This document shows positions 25,175 to 33,961 of a DNA stretch of 64,000 nucleotides, in pieces. How positions within the stretch are numbered: the stretch's first letter is position 1; each line of letters begins with the position of its first letter. Under the pieces are notes generated by a model. It was not told the DNA's origin. It was given only the letters and a program-made list of their open reading frames with translations, and did not search any database. Both the position numbers and the translations under genes were made by a program. The DNA comes from JBCBTD01 sp039818825 (lineage in GTDB: Bacteria; Pseudomonadota; Alphaproteobacteria; Geminicoccales; Geminicoccaceae), in the NCBI GenBank assembly GCA_039818825.1, contig JBCBTD010000010.1:29805-93804 (forward strand), given 5' to 3'.

Positions 25175-25264
25175 CTAGCGCGTCAGGTGGCCGATGATCG
25201 AGTCGAAGGCGTTGATGTTGAACTCGTCGAAGAGGTTGCTGGAGGAGACCGGTTGCGAGGACTA
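25175..25264 (-). other. Read-through extension: 28 in-frame codons after the amber stop
   Basis: Immediately after TAG at 25264-25262 the same frame encodes SSQPVSSSNLFDEFNINAFD followed by SIIGHLTR and a TAG stop. This looks like the usual C-terminal helix of the family. A single change such as CAG to TAG (Gln to stop) would explain it. It could be a genuine nonsense mutation, suppression or a base-call error. Confidence 0.7.
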
Positions 25265-26506
25265 TTTGACGATGGCGACGTCGCGGTCGACGTCGATGTA
25301 GATCCATTGCCCATGTACGCCGATCGCCATGAACGCCTCGCGACCGGTCGTGTGGCGCACCCACCACTGGGCGCGATAGCTCCAGTCGCCACCGCCCATG
25401 ACACCCCCGGGCTCGGAGCCGTTGGTGAAGGCATCGACGTCGCCGCCTGCCGAGAGATCGTCGATGACCGATACCGGCACGACCTCGCGACCCTGGAACC
25501 GACCGTCGTTCGACATCATCCATGCGAAGCGGGCGAGATCGTTCGGGGTCGCGTTCAACCCACCGCCGGCGAACAGAGTGCCGTTCCGGTCCAAGAGCAC
25601 GTAGGTCTCGCCGTCGGTGCCGAGCTTGGACCACAACCGATCGTAGAACAGGTCTTCGAAGCTCCTGCCCGTTGCGCGGTTGGTCACCCAGTTGACGACG
25701 TCGGTCTTGGGCGTCTGGTAGTGAAAGACCTCGCCGTTGGCGTGTGCCGGATCGGCGGGCAAGGTGGCGAGGTAGTCGTAGATGCTGGCTGCAGGGATCT
25801 CGTCTGCAGGCGCGTCGATCAGGCCCAGCACCTTGCCGTAGGCAACGATGCCCGAGGCGGGGTCGGCGTAGTCCTCTGAGAAGTCCATCGACGCGACCAT
25901 GTCGAGGGCATCGTGGAACGTCGCGTCCCCGAATGCGCCGGAGGCCTCGAGTTCCGGGACCCAATCGGTGACCGGATCGCCCTCCGCTAGTCCGCCGTCC
26001 GCGATCGCAAGCAGGCCGAACAGCCCGGCGAACGACTTCGTCACCGACATCATCTGGTGTGGATGGTCGGCGTGCATGCCGTTGAGATAACGCTCCCAGA
26101 CGATCCGGTCGTCATGGATGACCACCACGGCGTCGCTGTACGACTCGCGCAGCCACGTATCGATGCCCACGACTTCGCCGCTCTCACGGGCGACCGTCAG
26201 GGCGTCGATGCCGCCGTCGATGTCGCGGCGGATCGGCACGGGCGTCGGTGCCGTTGGGATGCCGGCGGAGGGGTAGACCTCGCGCATGTGCAGGTAGGAC
26301 CAGCGATTGAACGGCGGGGTGAACAGCGCGTTCGACCGGTCGACCCGCTTCCCCGCCGGCGGCGGAAAGCCCTGCATCAATCGAAGCTCGTCAGCGGTTG
26401 CGAACTCGTCGGCCACGGCGATGTCGACTGCCGCCAGCAGCGCGAGCCCGGCCGCGATCGTCGTCGATGCGTTGCGGACGAGACGGCCCGACGACTTGCT
26501 GCTCAT
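25262..26506 (-). CDS. Beta-lactamase-family serine hydrolase, apparently shortened by an in-frame amber codon
   Basis: This is an exported penicillin-binding-protein/class C beta-lactamase-fold hydrolase (esterase or peptidase-like). It has 414 residues from the ATG at 26506, which follows a GGGAG box, with a signal segment (TTIAAGLALLAAVDIAVADE). The nucleophile motif SVTK is at 154-157, the tyrosine motif is YQT at 263-265, and the KTG-equivalent region is VHGQW near 400. The frame ends with TAG at 25262-25264, yet family-like sequence continues in the same frame for 28 codons to a second TAG (25175-25177). The enzyme may therefore lack its last helix. Confidence 0.82.
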   Translation of the reverse strand: MSSKSSGRLVRNASTTIAAGLALLAAVDIAVADEFATADELRLMQGFPPPAGKRVDRSNALFTPPFNRWSYLHMREVYPSAGIPTAPTPVPIRRDIDGGIDALTVARESGEVVGIDTWLRESYSDAVVVIHDDRIVWERYLNGMHADHPHQMMSVTKSFAGLFGLLAIADGGLAEGDPVTDWVPELEASGAFGDATFHDALDMVASMDFSEDYADPASGIVAYGKVLGLIDAPADEIPAASIYDYLATLPADPAHANGEVFHYQTPKTDVVNWVTNRATGRSFEDLFYDRLWSKLGTDGETYVLLDRNGTLFAGGGLNATPNDLARFAWMMSNDGRFQGREVVPVSVIDDLSAGGDVDAFTNGSEPGGVMGGGDWSYRAQWWVRHTTGREAFMAIGVHGQWIYIDVDRDVAIVK

Positions 26507-26618
26507 CGATCGTCTCCCGGCGAAGGCACCGATGGAGCGCCGAGTGGACGACGCCTCGTCGGCCAACTTCCGGTCACACCGAGCGTCGTGGGCGCGAGCC
26601 TACCCGTCTTGGTCATGA

Positions 26619-27686
26619 TCAGTCGAGGCGCGCGCCGGTCGTGCGGTCGAACACGTGAACCGCGTCGAGATCCGGCGCGAGATGCAGCCGTCTACCGCGC
26701 TCGTAGCCCACCCGCTCCGGCGTTACGAGATTGACCTGCACGCCGCCGACGTGGAGCACGATTTGGGTCTGGGAGCCTTTCGGCTCGACGAGATCGACGG
26801 TAGCGGGCACGCCGGTTTCGGCCACCCGCACGTGCTCGGGGCGGATGCCATAGGTCACCTCGGTTCCGTCGCCGGCTTCGCCGCCCGGCGGCAGTGGGAG
26901 GTGAATGCCCGCGGCGGTCTCGACCGCCGCCGTTCCGTTGCTGCGCACGATCCGGCCGTCCGCGAAGTTCATCGCCGGCGAGCCGATGAAGCCGGCAACG
27001 AACTTGTTGGCCGGCCGGTCGTAGAGCTCCAGCGGTGGGCCGATCTGTTCGACCCGCCCGTCGCGAAGCACGACGATCCGATCGGCCATGGTCAGCGCCT
27101 CGTCCTGGTCGTGGGTGACGTAGATCGAGGTCGTGCGCAGTTCTTCGTGCAGCTCCTTGATCTCCGTGCGCATCTGCACCCGGAGTTGGGCGTCGAGGTT
27201 CGAGAGCGGCTCGTCGAACAGAAAGAGCTGTGGGTCGCGGACGATGGCACGGCCCATGGCGACCCGCTGGCGTTGGCCGCCCGACAGCTGTTTCGGGTAG
27301 CGGTCCAGGTAGTCGAGGAGCCCGAGGATGCGCGCAGCCTTCTCGACCCGGGTTCCGATTTCGGCTTTGGGCGTTCGCCTCAGTTTCAGGCTGAACGCCA
27401 TGTTCTGGCGGACGGTCTTGTGTGGGTAGAGCGCGTAGTTCTGGAAGACCATGGCGACGTCACGGTCCTTGGGCGGCATGTCGTTGACCCGGTTGCCGCC
27501 GATCTGGATCTCACCGCCGGTGATCGCTTCGAGGCCGGCAACCATCCTCAACAACGTCGACTTGCCGCAACCGGATGGACCCACCAGCACCACGAACTCT
27601 TCGTCGGCCACGTCGATGTCGACGCCATGGATCACCGGGGTCCGATCGTAGACCTTCTCCACCTCGCGCATCGTCACCGACGCCAT
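26619..27686 (-). CDS. Sugar-type ABC transporter ATP-binding protein (MalK/UgpC class)
   Basis: This is an ATPase of 355 residues for a carbohydrate uptake transporter. It has Walker A GPSGCGKST near residue 36, the DRDVAMVFQNYALYPHKTVR segment, signature LSGGQRQR, Walker B LFLFDEPLSNLDA, switch THDQDEAL, and a C-terminal TOBE regulatory domain (about 240-355, TYGIRPEHV). It is divergent from the binding-protein and permease genes at 27883-31399. It most likely energises that transporter, and such multitask ATPases can serve several. Confidence 0.92.
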   Translation of the reverse strand: MASVTMREVEKVYDRTPVIHGVDIDVADEEFVVLVGPSGCGKSTLLRMVAGLEAITGGEIQIGGNRVNDMPPKDRDVAMVFQNYALYPHKTVRQNMAFSLKLRRTPKAEIGTRVEKAARILGLLDYLDRYPKQLSGGQRQRVAMGRAIVRDPQLFLFDEPLSNLDAQLRVQMRTEIKELHEELRTTSIYVTHDQDEALTMADRIVVLRDGRVEQIGPPLELYDRPANKFVAGFIGSPAMNFADGRIVRSNGTAAVETAAGIHLPLPPGGEAGDGTEVTYGIRPEHVRVAETGVPATVDLVEPKGSQTQIVLHVGGVQVNLVTPERVGYERGRRLHLAPDLDAVHVFDRTTGARLD

Positions 27687-27882
27687 CCGCCGTCCTCCCC
27701 TGGCGCCACTGACGGGCGCCTTCGTCGTTGGTGTCGATCATGGCCGACCGGCACCGGGGCTGGCAACTGCTGCTCGCTTGACTTGCTCTCCCGGTTGATC
27801 CTAGCGTCCGACCAACGGCGTAGCAGCGCCGGGATCAGGGAACCACGAAGCGTCGACAAGGGCGCTCGACAGGGAGGCTTTC

Positions 27883-29523
27883 ATGCGAGCGGTCCATAGA
27901 GCCTGTTTGCTGGCATCGGCGGCTGTGTTCGCGGCGGGCGGCGCCGTGGCGCAGAACACGGATCATGTCACCTGGAACGACGACGGCACCGTGACCTTGA
28001 AGACGCCGGCCGAGTACGAAGGCGAGTTCACCGTTCCACAGGAGATGCTGGGGGGGCTGTTCGCTCCCGGCGAGCGACCGTTCGATGGCGAGGAGATCAC
28101 CATCCTGACGCTCGACTCCGGTCCGAAAGGCGGCATCTCCGGTCCGCTCTACGCCTTCCGCCCGATGTTCGAGGAACTATCCGGCGCTACCGTCAACATC
28201 GCGCTGACACCGATCTCGGAGCTCTACACGAAGACGTTCCTCGATCTGCGCAACGGTACCGGTGAGTACGACGCGATGATCGTCGGCGCGTTCTTCTACG
28301 GCGACCTGATCGATGGCAACTACGTGCTGCCGGTGGACGACTGGCGCGAGAGCGGGGACTTCCCCGAGTGGTCGTATGATCCCATGCCCGACAGCCTGCG
28401 TGCGATCCATACCTGGGACGGCGTTGGCTACGGCGTCCTCAACGACGCCGACGGACAGGTGCTCTATTACCGCCGCGACCTGTTGAACGATCCGGAGCAC
28501 CACGCCGCGTTCCAGGAACAGTTCGGCTACGACTACGCCGTACCGCCGCGCAGCCTACAAGAGCTGAAAGACGTCGCTGAATACTTCAACGGCAAGCCCC
28601 TCGGCGAGAACGGCGAACCGATCTCCGGGGCGGTGCTGCACCTCAAGGTACGCGAGCAGGGCCTCTACCACTTCACAACTTTGGCGACGTCGTTCGCCAT
28701 GACACCTGGCGAGCTTACCGAGTGCCAAGGCGTCTACTGGTTCAACCCGGCCGACATGACCCCGCTGATCGACAGCCCGGGGCATGTTGCTGCTCTGGAG
28801 TACCTGAACGAGTTGGCGGCTTTCGGCCCGGATGCGCAGATCTCCTGGTCGCTGGGCGAGGCCTGGGACTACTTCCTGCGCGGCAACGCCGTCTTCAACT
28901 TCTCCTACGGCGACGTCGCGCCCTTGGCTCAGGACGAGGAACGCTCGAAGATCCGCGGCAAGATCGGCTCGGCAGTGCTGCCCGCGTCCGACACCTATTG
29001 GGACATGTGTCAGGAGACGTTCGTCGACGCCGAGGTCCCGCGCACGGTCGGCAACGTCACCGGCGGGTCGTGGCACGGTGTGGTCTCGTCGCTGGGCGAC
29101 GCGCCGGAGGCTGCCTACTCGTTCCTTTCGCTCATGGCCATGAAGCCGGTCTCGAAGTGGCTCGCCACCTATGGCTGGAATGGTGTCGATCCCGGCTACA
29201 ACTACCAGTTCCTGGAGCCAGTCGGGGAGGCGAAGCTCGACGACTACATCGCCGCTGGCTGGGATCCTGAAGATGTCCAGCTTTACCTGCAGGCCTACCA
29301 CGAGAACTTCAACGCGCCGGTCATGCTGCCCTATCTGCGGATCACAGGAACCCAGGAGTACTACGACGCGCTCGACAGCAACCTGTCGGCGGCCATGGCG
29401 GGTTCGAAGTCGCCGGAAGAGGCGTTGCAGGACACGGCAGCCGCTTGGGAGGGTGTGACCGACCGCTTGGGTCGCGATGGCCAGCTCGAAGCGTATCGTT
29501 CGGCCATCGGCTATCAACAATAG
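27883..29523 (+). CDS. ABC transporter extracellular solute-binding protein, family 1
   Basis: This is the periplasmic binding protein of a sugar-type importer, 546 residues, longer than most family members. The signal peptide (LLASAAVFAAGGAVAQ) follows an ATG with an AGGGAGG box. The ligand-binding core starts around residue 64 (EITILTLDSGPKGGISGPLY), with GTGEYDAMIVGAFFYGDLID near 125. The ligand is not identifiable; relatives bind polyols, glycerol phosphate or sugars. It is the first gene of the operon and is separated from the permeases by a GC-rich hairpin. Confidence 0.9.
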   Translation: MRAVHRACLLASAAVFAAGGAVAQNTDHVTWNDDGTVTLKTPAEYEGEFTVPQEMLGGLFAPGERPFDGEEITILTLDSGPKGGISGPLYAFRPMFEELSGATVNIALTPISELYTKTFLDLRNGTGEYDAMIVGAFFYGDLIDGNYVLPVDDWRESGDFPEWSYDPMPDSLRAIHTWDGVGYGVLNDADGQVLYYRRDLLNDPEHHAAFQEQFGYDYAVPPRSLQELKDVAEYFNGKPLGENGEPISGAVLHLKVREQGLYHFTTLATSFAMTPGELTECQGVYWFNPADMTPLIDSPGHVAALEYLNELAAFGPDAQISWSLGEAWDYFLRGNAVFNFSYGDVAPLAQDEERSKIRGKIGSAVLPASDTYWDMCQETFVDAEVPRTVGNVTGGSWHGVVSSLGDAPEAAYSFLSLMAMKPVSKWLATYGWNGVDPGYNYQFLEPVGEAKLDDYIAAGWDPEDVQLYLQAYHENFNAPVMLPYLRITGTQEYYDALDSNLSAAMAGSKSPEEALQDTAAAWEGVTDRLGRDGQLEAYRSAIGYQQ

Positions 29524-29527
29524 GCCG

Positions 29528-29563
29528 GAGCCCGGGGCGCGGCTTGGCGCTGCGCCCCGGCTC
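29528..29563 (+). repeat. Intergenic hairpin between binding-protein and permease genes
   Basis: Arms CCGGGGCGC (29532-29540) and GCGCCCCGG (29552-29560) pair perfectly, and GAG/CTC extend the stem across a bulged C. The hairpin sits in the 54-base gap before the first permease. It could protect the upstream binding-protein mRNA or partly terminate transcription. Confidence 0.5.
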
Positions 29564-29577
29564 GGTGCCCACCGCCC

Positions 29578-30525
29578 ATGCGCTGGACCGGACGTATCCG
29601 TCTGCTCTTCCTGCTCCCGGCCGTCATCTGGGTGCTGGCGTTCACCATCTTTCCGCTCGGTTACTCGCTCTATGCGAGCTTCCACAAGATCGAGAGCACG
29701 ACGGCCGTCGAGCGGGTGCAGGTGCCACGGCTGAACGCTGACGGCAGTCCTTCACTTCGCGCCGACGGCACGCCGCGGATGCGCACCGAGGTCCAGCGGG
29801 AGAACGTCACCACCTGGACCTGGGTGGGCGGCGAAAACTTCGCCCGGGTGTTTCGCGACCAGCAAGTGCGCGAGGCCGTTCGGGTCACCTTGATTTTCGT
29901 CGTTGCAGCCGTGTCGATCGAGGTGTCGCTCGGTCTCTTTCTCGCTTTCCTGTTCCACCGCAACTTGCCGATGCGGCCGCTGCTCAGAACGGTGATGATC
30001 CTGCCGATCTTCGCCACCCCGGTGGCGGCGGGCTATCTGTTCTTCACCATCTTCTACGAGGAGGGCGGCCCGCTGGGCTGGACCGGCATCCGGTGGTTGA
30101 GTGATCCCGACTGGGCGCTCGTGTCCATCATCATCGTCGACGTATGGCAATGGACGCCGTTCTGTTTCCTCGTCTTCCTGGCAGCGTTGCAGAGCCTGCC
30201 GGACGACCTGCTGGAGGCGGCACATCTCGACACCAACTCGGCCTGGGACATCTGGCGCGAGGTCGTCATCCCGATGCTGATGCCGGTGATCGTCATCGTC
30301 ACGCTGCTGCGATTGGCCGAAGCGTTCAAGGTGTTCGACGTCGTAGCCTCGTTGACCGTGGGCGGCCCCGGCAACGCTACCCAGTCGCTCAGCTATCTGG
30401 CGTTCCGCACCGGGCTCAGATTCTTCGACGTCGGCTACGCTTCGGTGATGGCCTATTTGCTCCTGGCCTTCGTCATGGTCGTGGTGACGCTGTTCTTCAA
30501 ACGCGTGAGGGCCGTGTATGGCTGA
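29578..30525 (+). CDS. Sugar-type ABC transporter permease, MalF-like
   Basis: This is an inner-membrane permease of 315 residues with about six helices. The EAA loop (LEAAHLDTNSAWDIWREVVI) lies near 216-235. An unusual hydrophilic insertion of about 45 residues (VQVPRLNADGSPSLRADG onward) follows the first helix on the periplasmic side. The stop overlaps the next permease by eight bases. The family assignment is firm; the substrate is unknown. Confidence 0.91.
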   Translation: MRWTGRIRLLFLLPAVIWVLAFTIFPLGYSLYASFHKIESTTAVERVQVPRLNADGSPSLRADGTPRMRTEVQRENVTTWTWVGGENFARVFRDQQVREAVRVTLIFVVAAVSIEVSLGLFLAFLFHRNLPMRPLLRTVMILPIFATPVAAGYLFFTIFYEEGGPLGWTGIRWLSDPDWALVSIIIVDVWQWTPFCFLVFLAALQSLPDDLLEAAHLDTNSAWDIWREVVIPMLMPVIVIVTLLRLAEAFKVFDVVASLTVGGPGNATQSLSYLAFRTGLRFFDVGYASVMAYLLLAFVMVVVTLFFKRVRAVYG

Positions 30526-31399
30526 CAGCGCCAAAGCCCGTCCGCGCGAGACCCCGCCGGGCCGGACGATGAACCCGGTCACCCAGTTCTTCGTTGCCGT
30601 GTTGGCGATCTTCGCCGCACTGGTCTTTTTCTTTCCGCTCTTTTGGGCAATCTCGACTTCGCTGCGCAACCCGGCGGATACGTTCACAGTCACCGGCCTC
30701 GGCATTCCGTTCCTGCAGTTCCAGCCGACCTTGCAGAATTTCATCACCGAGCTGTCGACACCCGAAGGTCTGCGGGCGCTTTGGACGAGCATGGTGGTCT
30801 CGTCCTGCGCCACGCTCTTGGCACTGGGCCTCGGCATCCCCGCGGCTTACGCGCTCGCCCGCTTCCGCTTCTTCTCCAACGCCGACATCACCATCTGGTT
30901 CTTGTCGCAACGGGTCTTGCCGCCGGTGGCGACGTTGTTGCCATTCTACTTGATCTTCCGCACGTTCGGTCTCTTGGACACCAAGCTGGCACTGATCCTG
31001 GTCAACGCGACGTTCATCCTTCCATTCGTCGTCGTGATCATCCGCCAGACGTTTTTGGACCTGCCGGTCGAGTTGGAGGAAGCGGCGCTCGTCGATGGTG
31101 CGGGCCACATCCGCGCGTTTCTTCTGGTGGCCCTGCCGCTGGCGGCGCCCGCAATCGCGTCGACCGGTCTGATCATCTTCTCGTTCGCCTGGAACGAGTT
31201 TTTGTTCGCCATCAGCTTGGGCATCACCGAGACCAAGACCATGCCCGCGCACATGGCAGGTGCGGTGGACACGCGCGGGGTCCAGTTCTGGTTCATGGCG
31301 ACCCGCGCCCTGATCGCCATGGTGCCGCCGGTGATCCTCGCCCTGTTCGCCCAGCGCTACATCGTCCGCGGATTGACCCTCGGCGCGGTCAAGGGCTGA
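30518..31399 (+). CDS. Sugar-type ABC transporter permease, MalG-like
   Basis: This is the second permease of the heterodimer, 293 residues with about six helices. The EAA loop is at about 188-208 (ELEEAALVDGAGHIRAFLLV), and IIFSFAWNEFLFAISLG is typical of MalG-like proteins. It overlaps the preceding permease gene by eight bases. A weak hairpin follows the stop at 31408-31431. Confidence 0.91.
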   Translation: MADSAKARPRETPPGRTMNPVTQFFVAVLAIFAALVFFFPLFWAISTSLRNPADTFTVTGLGIPFLQFQPTLQNFITELSTPEGLRALWTSMVVSSCATLLALGLGIPAAYALARFRFFSNADITIWFLSQRVLPPVATLLPFYLIFRTFGLLDTKLALILVNATFILPFVVVIIRQTFLDLPVELEEAALVDGAGHIRAFLLVALPLAAPAIASTGLIIFSFAWNEFLFAISLGITETKTMPAHMAGAVDTRGVQFWFMATRALIAMVPPVILALFAQRYIVRGLTLGAVKG

Positions 31400-31510
31400 A
31401 CCGGAGCCGAAATGAGGTCGCCTCGGCTTGGCCGCAGCCGCAGTAGTGGAGTATCCGAGCGCCCGTGCCGTGGCGAGTCCCAACCAGTCACAGGAGGAAG
31501 GACCGTCAAT

Positions 31511-32029
31511 ATGAAGCCGTACGTCATCGTCCACCCTTTGATCGCAGTCGTCGGACTACTGCTGTTGCCAAGCGGTGCCAGCGCGCAATCAGGTCAGGCG
31601 TGCGAGGGCTTTCAGATCACCGCGATTGGGGAAGGACGTGTCGTCAGCTACCACCAAGCGGGACCGGAGGGGGAAGGCCCCGGTGACTTTCGGCCGGGGG
31701 TGCGCAATTTGGTGGACGCCGAAGGAAACGGTGTCGGCACGTTGCGGTGGTACGAGATCTCGATCTCTCCCGTCGGCGATCCGCAGGGTAACGTCGCCTC
31801 GGCATTGCGGTACTACTGGGTGCTGCACGATGGAATGCTCCTCGGCGAGACGCTCAACTTTGCGCCAGCCGATAGGAGCGACACCTCGAACGTTCCCATC
31901 GAGAACGACACCCTCGTCATTCTCGGCGGTACTGGTGCTTACAGCGGCGCCCGAGGAACGATCGAGCAGCAGGTTGGCGTCGACGGGGACCCACTGAAGG
32001 TTACCTACGACGTCGAGTTCGTCTGTTAG
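31511..32029 (+). CDS. Secreted allene-oxide-cyclase-like beta-barrel protein
   Basis: This is an exported protein of 172 residues. The ATG at 31511 starts a signal peptide (IAVVGLLLLPSGASAQ) preceded by an AGGAAGGA box. The body looks like the eight-stranded barrel of allene oxide cyclase and dirigent proteins; the turn ILGGTGAYSGARGTIEQQ (about 136-153) is the recognisable family signature. Bacterial members have no established enzyme activity. Two cysteines, at the mature N-terminus and at the last residue, could form a disulfide. The neighbours give no clue. Confidence 0.65.
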   Translation: MKPYVIVHPLIAVVGLLLLPSGASAQSGQACEGFQITAIGEGRVVSYHQAGPEGEGPGDFRPGVRNLVDAEGNGVGTLRWYEISISPVGDPQGNVASALRYYWVLHDGMLLGETLNFAPADRSDTSNVPIENDTLVILGGTGAYSGARGTIEQQVGVDGDPLKVTYDVEFVC

Positions 32030-32081
32030 CCCGGGTCGCGTGCGCCGCGTGTTCGTTACCTAGCGTTCCGGGGACGCCCCG

Positions 32082-32609
32082 ATGACCACCACCACCGAAG
32101 TCCGGAACTGGTGTAATGAACTCGTGTCGATGCCCACGGCGAGCCTGAAGGACGCCGAAAAGATGGCCGAACATCACGTTCGCCGGACGCAATCGGCTGC
32201 GAAGCTCCGCGGCATCGTCGAAGCTGCGCTCTACACTGACGATCTCGACGCGTGCCGACGTTTCTGTACCGGCGTGCTCTGATTGGAGCCAACCTTGGAG
32301 AACGACGCGATGCTCGCGTTCGACGCCGGCATGTCGCAAGTGCTCCTGGTCTTCCGCCGCGACGGGTCGTCGAACGACAAGCACGTGCCCGACGGCCTCA
32401 TCCCCGGCCACCGTGGCGACGGGCCGGCACACATGGCGTTCCACATCTCGATCCGCGACTACGACGACTGGAGGGCCGAGTTCGGGAGGCAGGGCATCCC
32501 GATCTTGAGCGAGCTAACGTTTCCTGCTGGCGGACGAAGCCTCCACGTCAACGATCCAGCCGGCAACGTGGTGGTGTTGGCGACGCCTGGACACTGTCGC
32601 AGTTTCTGA
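32082..32609 (+). pseudogene. VOC (glyoxalase/fosfomycin-resistance fold) gene interrupted by in-frame TGA
   Basis: A single frame encodes a vicinal-oxygen-chelate domain, but TGA at 32280-32282 splits it. The first part ends with DDLDACRRFCTGVL, exactly where the conserved VLGLE motif should continue, and the second part starts LEPTLENDAMLAFDAG. Changing TGA to GGA (Gly) restores the motif. The second half has GDGPAHMAFHIS and GGRSLHVNDPAGNVV, the usual metal-binding and C-terminal elements. The downstream piece could be restarted at the TTG (32283), but half a VOC module is unlikely to work. A sequencing error is the alternative. Confidence 0.75.
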
Positions 32610-32706
32610 GCGCCCACTCCAGCTGGGAAGCTCCGCGCGCCCAAACCGGTCGAACCCGACCGTCAAGTGCTGTGGGAACCGTGTCCCGGAATGCTGAGCC
32701 GGATCG

Positions 32707-32931
32707 ATGGAGGAGGCTGGATTGCCCGAGGTTCGCTTCACACAGGGGATTGGGGTGCTGATCGTCGAAGCCCATCCGCTCGAAAAGTACCGCGGCGATT
32801 GGCGCTCCCTCGCTGGCACCGTGATCGAGGTCGGACGGCCGTGCCGTCTGGTCGAGCAGGATCAAGCCGACGCCGATCGTAACCGGTACAACCTCGCACA
32901 CGTTCGTGATCTGTGGGCACGCGATCACTGA
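32707..32931 (+). CDS. Small hypothetical protein
   Basis: This 74-residue frame starts at an ATG (32707) preceded by an in-frame TGA. Its third-position GC bias matches real genes here, and its composition (FTQGIGVLIVEAHPLEKYRG) looks foldable. It lies between the broken VOC gene and the amidohydrolase gene, 22 bases upstream of the latter. I do not recognise a family, and it could be a remnant of a longer gene. Confidence 0.4.
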   Translation: MEEAGLPEVRFTQGIGVLIVEAHPLEKYRGDWRSLAGTVIEVGRPCRLVEQDQADADRNRYNLAHVRDLWARDH

Positions 32932-32953
32932 CGTCTTCGGAAAGGAGGCTCCG

Positions 32954-33811
32954 ATGCCCGACTTCGCGATCGTCGACACGCACGTCCACTTCTACGATCA
33001 CGACCACGTTCCGATCCCGTGGACGCGTGGCGTGGCACCCCTGAACCGCGCCTTCCGACCGGCTGACCACGACGCCGATCGCGCGGGCGTGGAGGTGGAG
33101 GCGATCGTGTTCGTCGAGGTCGACGTTGCTCCCGGCCTACACCTGAAAGAGGCTGAGTGGGTTGCGGGCCTCGCCGAGTCCGATCCGCGGATCCAGGCCA
33201 TCGTTGCCCATGTACCGTTGGACAGGGGCGAGGCCGTCGCGCCCGACCTGGAGGCACTGGCGTCGCAGCCCCTCGTCCGTGGCATCCGTCGGCTGATCCA
33301 GGACGAGGCGGATGCTCCAGCGTTCTGTGCGGCGCCGGCGTTCCTCGACGCGTTGCGTCTGTTACCGGCGCACGGCCTGCATTTCGAGATTTGCATCCGC
33401 CATCACCAGATGCGCGCGGCAATCGATCTGGTCGCACGGCTGCCCGAGGTGTCGTTCGTCCTCGATCACATCGGCAAGCCGGGCATCGCCGCACGGGTCC
33501 GCGAGCCGTGGTGGGAGGAGATCGCGGAACTCGCTGCGTTGCCGAACGTCGTCTGCAAGCTGTCGGGGGTGGCGACCGAGGCGCATCACGATGCCTGGCA
33601 GGAGGCCGATCTCCGGCCCTATGTCGACCGTGTGCTGGAGCTGTTCGGCGCCGACCGAACGATGTTCGGCAGCGATTGGCCGGTGATGCGGCTGGCCATC
33701 GGCTATCCGCGTTGGGTCGAAATCGTCGACGCCGCTTCGTCCACGTGGAGCGTCGCTGACCGCCGCAGACTCTACGTCGACAACGCGAAGCGGGTGTATC
33801 GATTGCGTTGA
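32954..33811 (+). CDS. Amidohydrolase family 2 (TIM-barrel metal-dependent hydrolase, lactonase-like)
   Basis: This is a metal-dependent hydrolase of 285 residues from the ATG at 32954, which has a perfect AAAGGAGG box. The metal-binding DTHVHFYD near residue 8 and the LDHIGKPG segment near 171 place it in the amidohydrolase-2 group of L-fuconolactonases and 2-pyrone-4,6-dicarboxylate hydrolases. FGSDWPVMR near 236 carries the catalytic aspartate. The next gene (150 bases on) starts a tricarboxylate-type importer, so the pair may handle a sugar lactone or organic acid. Confidence 0.87.
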   Translation: MPDFAIVDTHVHFYDHDHVPIPWTRGVAPLNRAFRPADHDADRAGVEVEAIVFVEVDVAPGLHLKEAEWVAGLAESDPRIQAIVAHVPLDRGEAVAPDLEALASQPLVRGIRRLIQDEADAPAFCAAPAFLDALRLLPAHGLHFEICIRHHQMRAAIDLVARLPEVSFVLDHIGKPGIAARVREPWWEEIAELAALPNVVCKLSGVATEAHHDAWQEADLRPYVDRVLELFGADRTMFGSDWPVMRLAIGYPRWVEIVDAASSTWSVADRRRLYVDNAKRVYRLR

Positions 33812-33961
33812 TTGGCTCACCGGCTTTGGCCGTTTGCCTTCGGCCGGCGCCTTTGCCATCCTCAGGAACGACGGTCGCCGGAACCTGTCGGCGGGTGTCT
33901 CGTCCAGCAACGAACGGTCGCGCGCCGGACACGGCAGCGCGACGGAGATCGGGGAAGAACC

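Noticed and set aside
32280..32282. TGA as a selenocysteine codon in the VOC gene
   Set aside because: The position is a conserved glycine of VLGLE, not a redox cysteine, and I see no SECIS-like hairpin after it; a GGA-to-TGA lesion is simpler.
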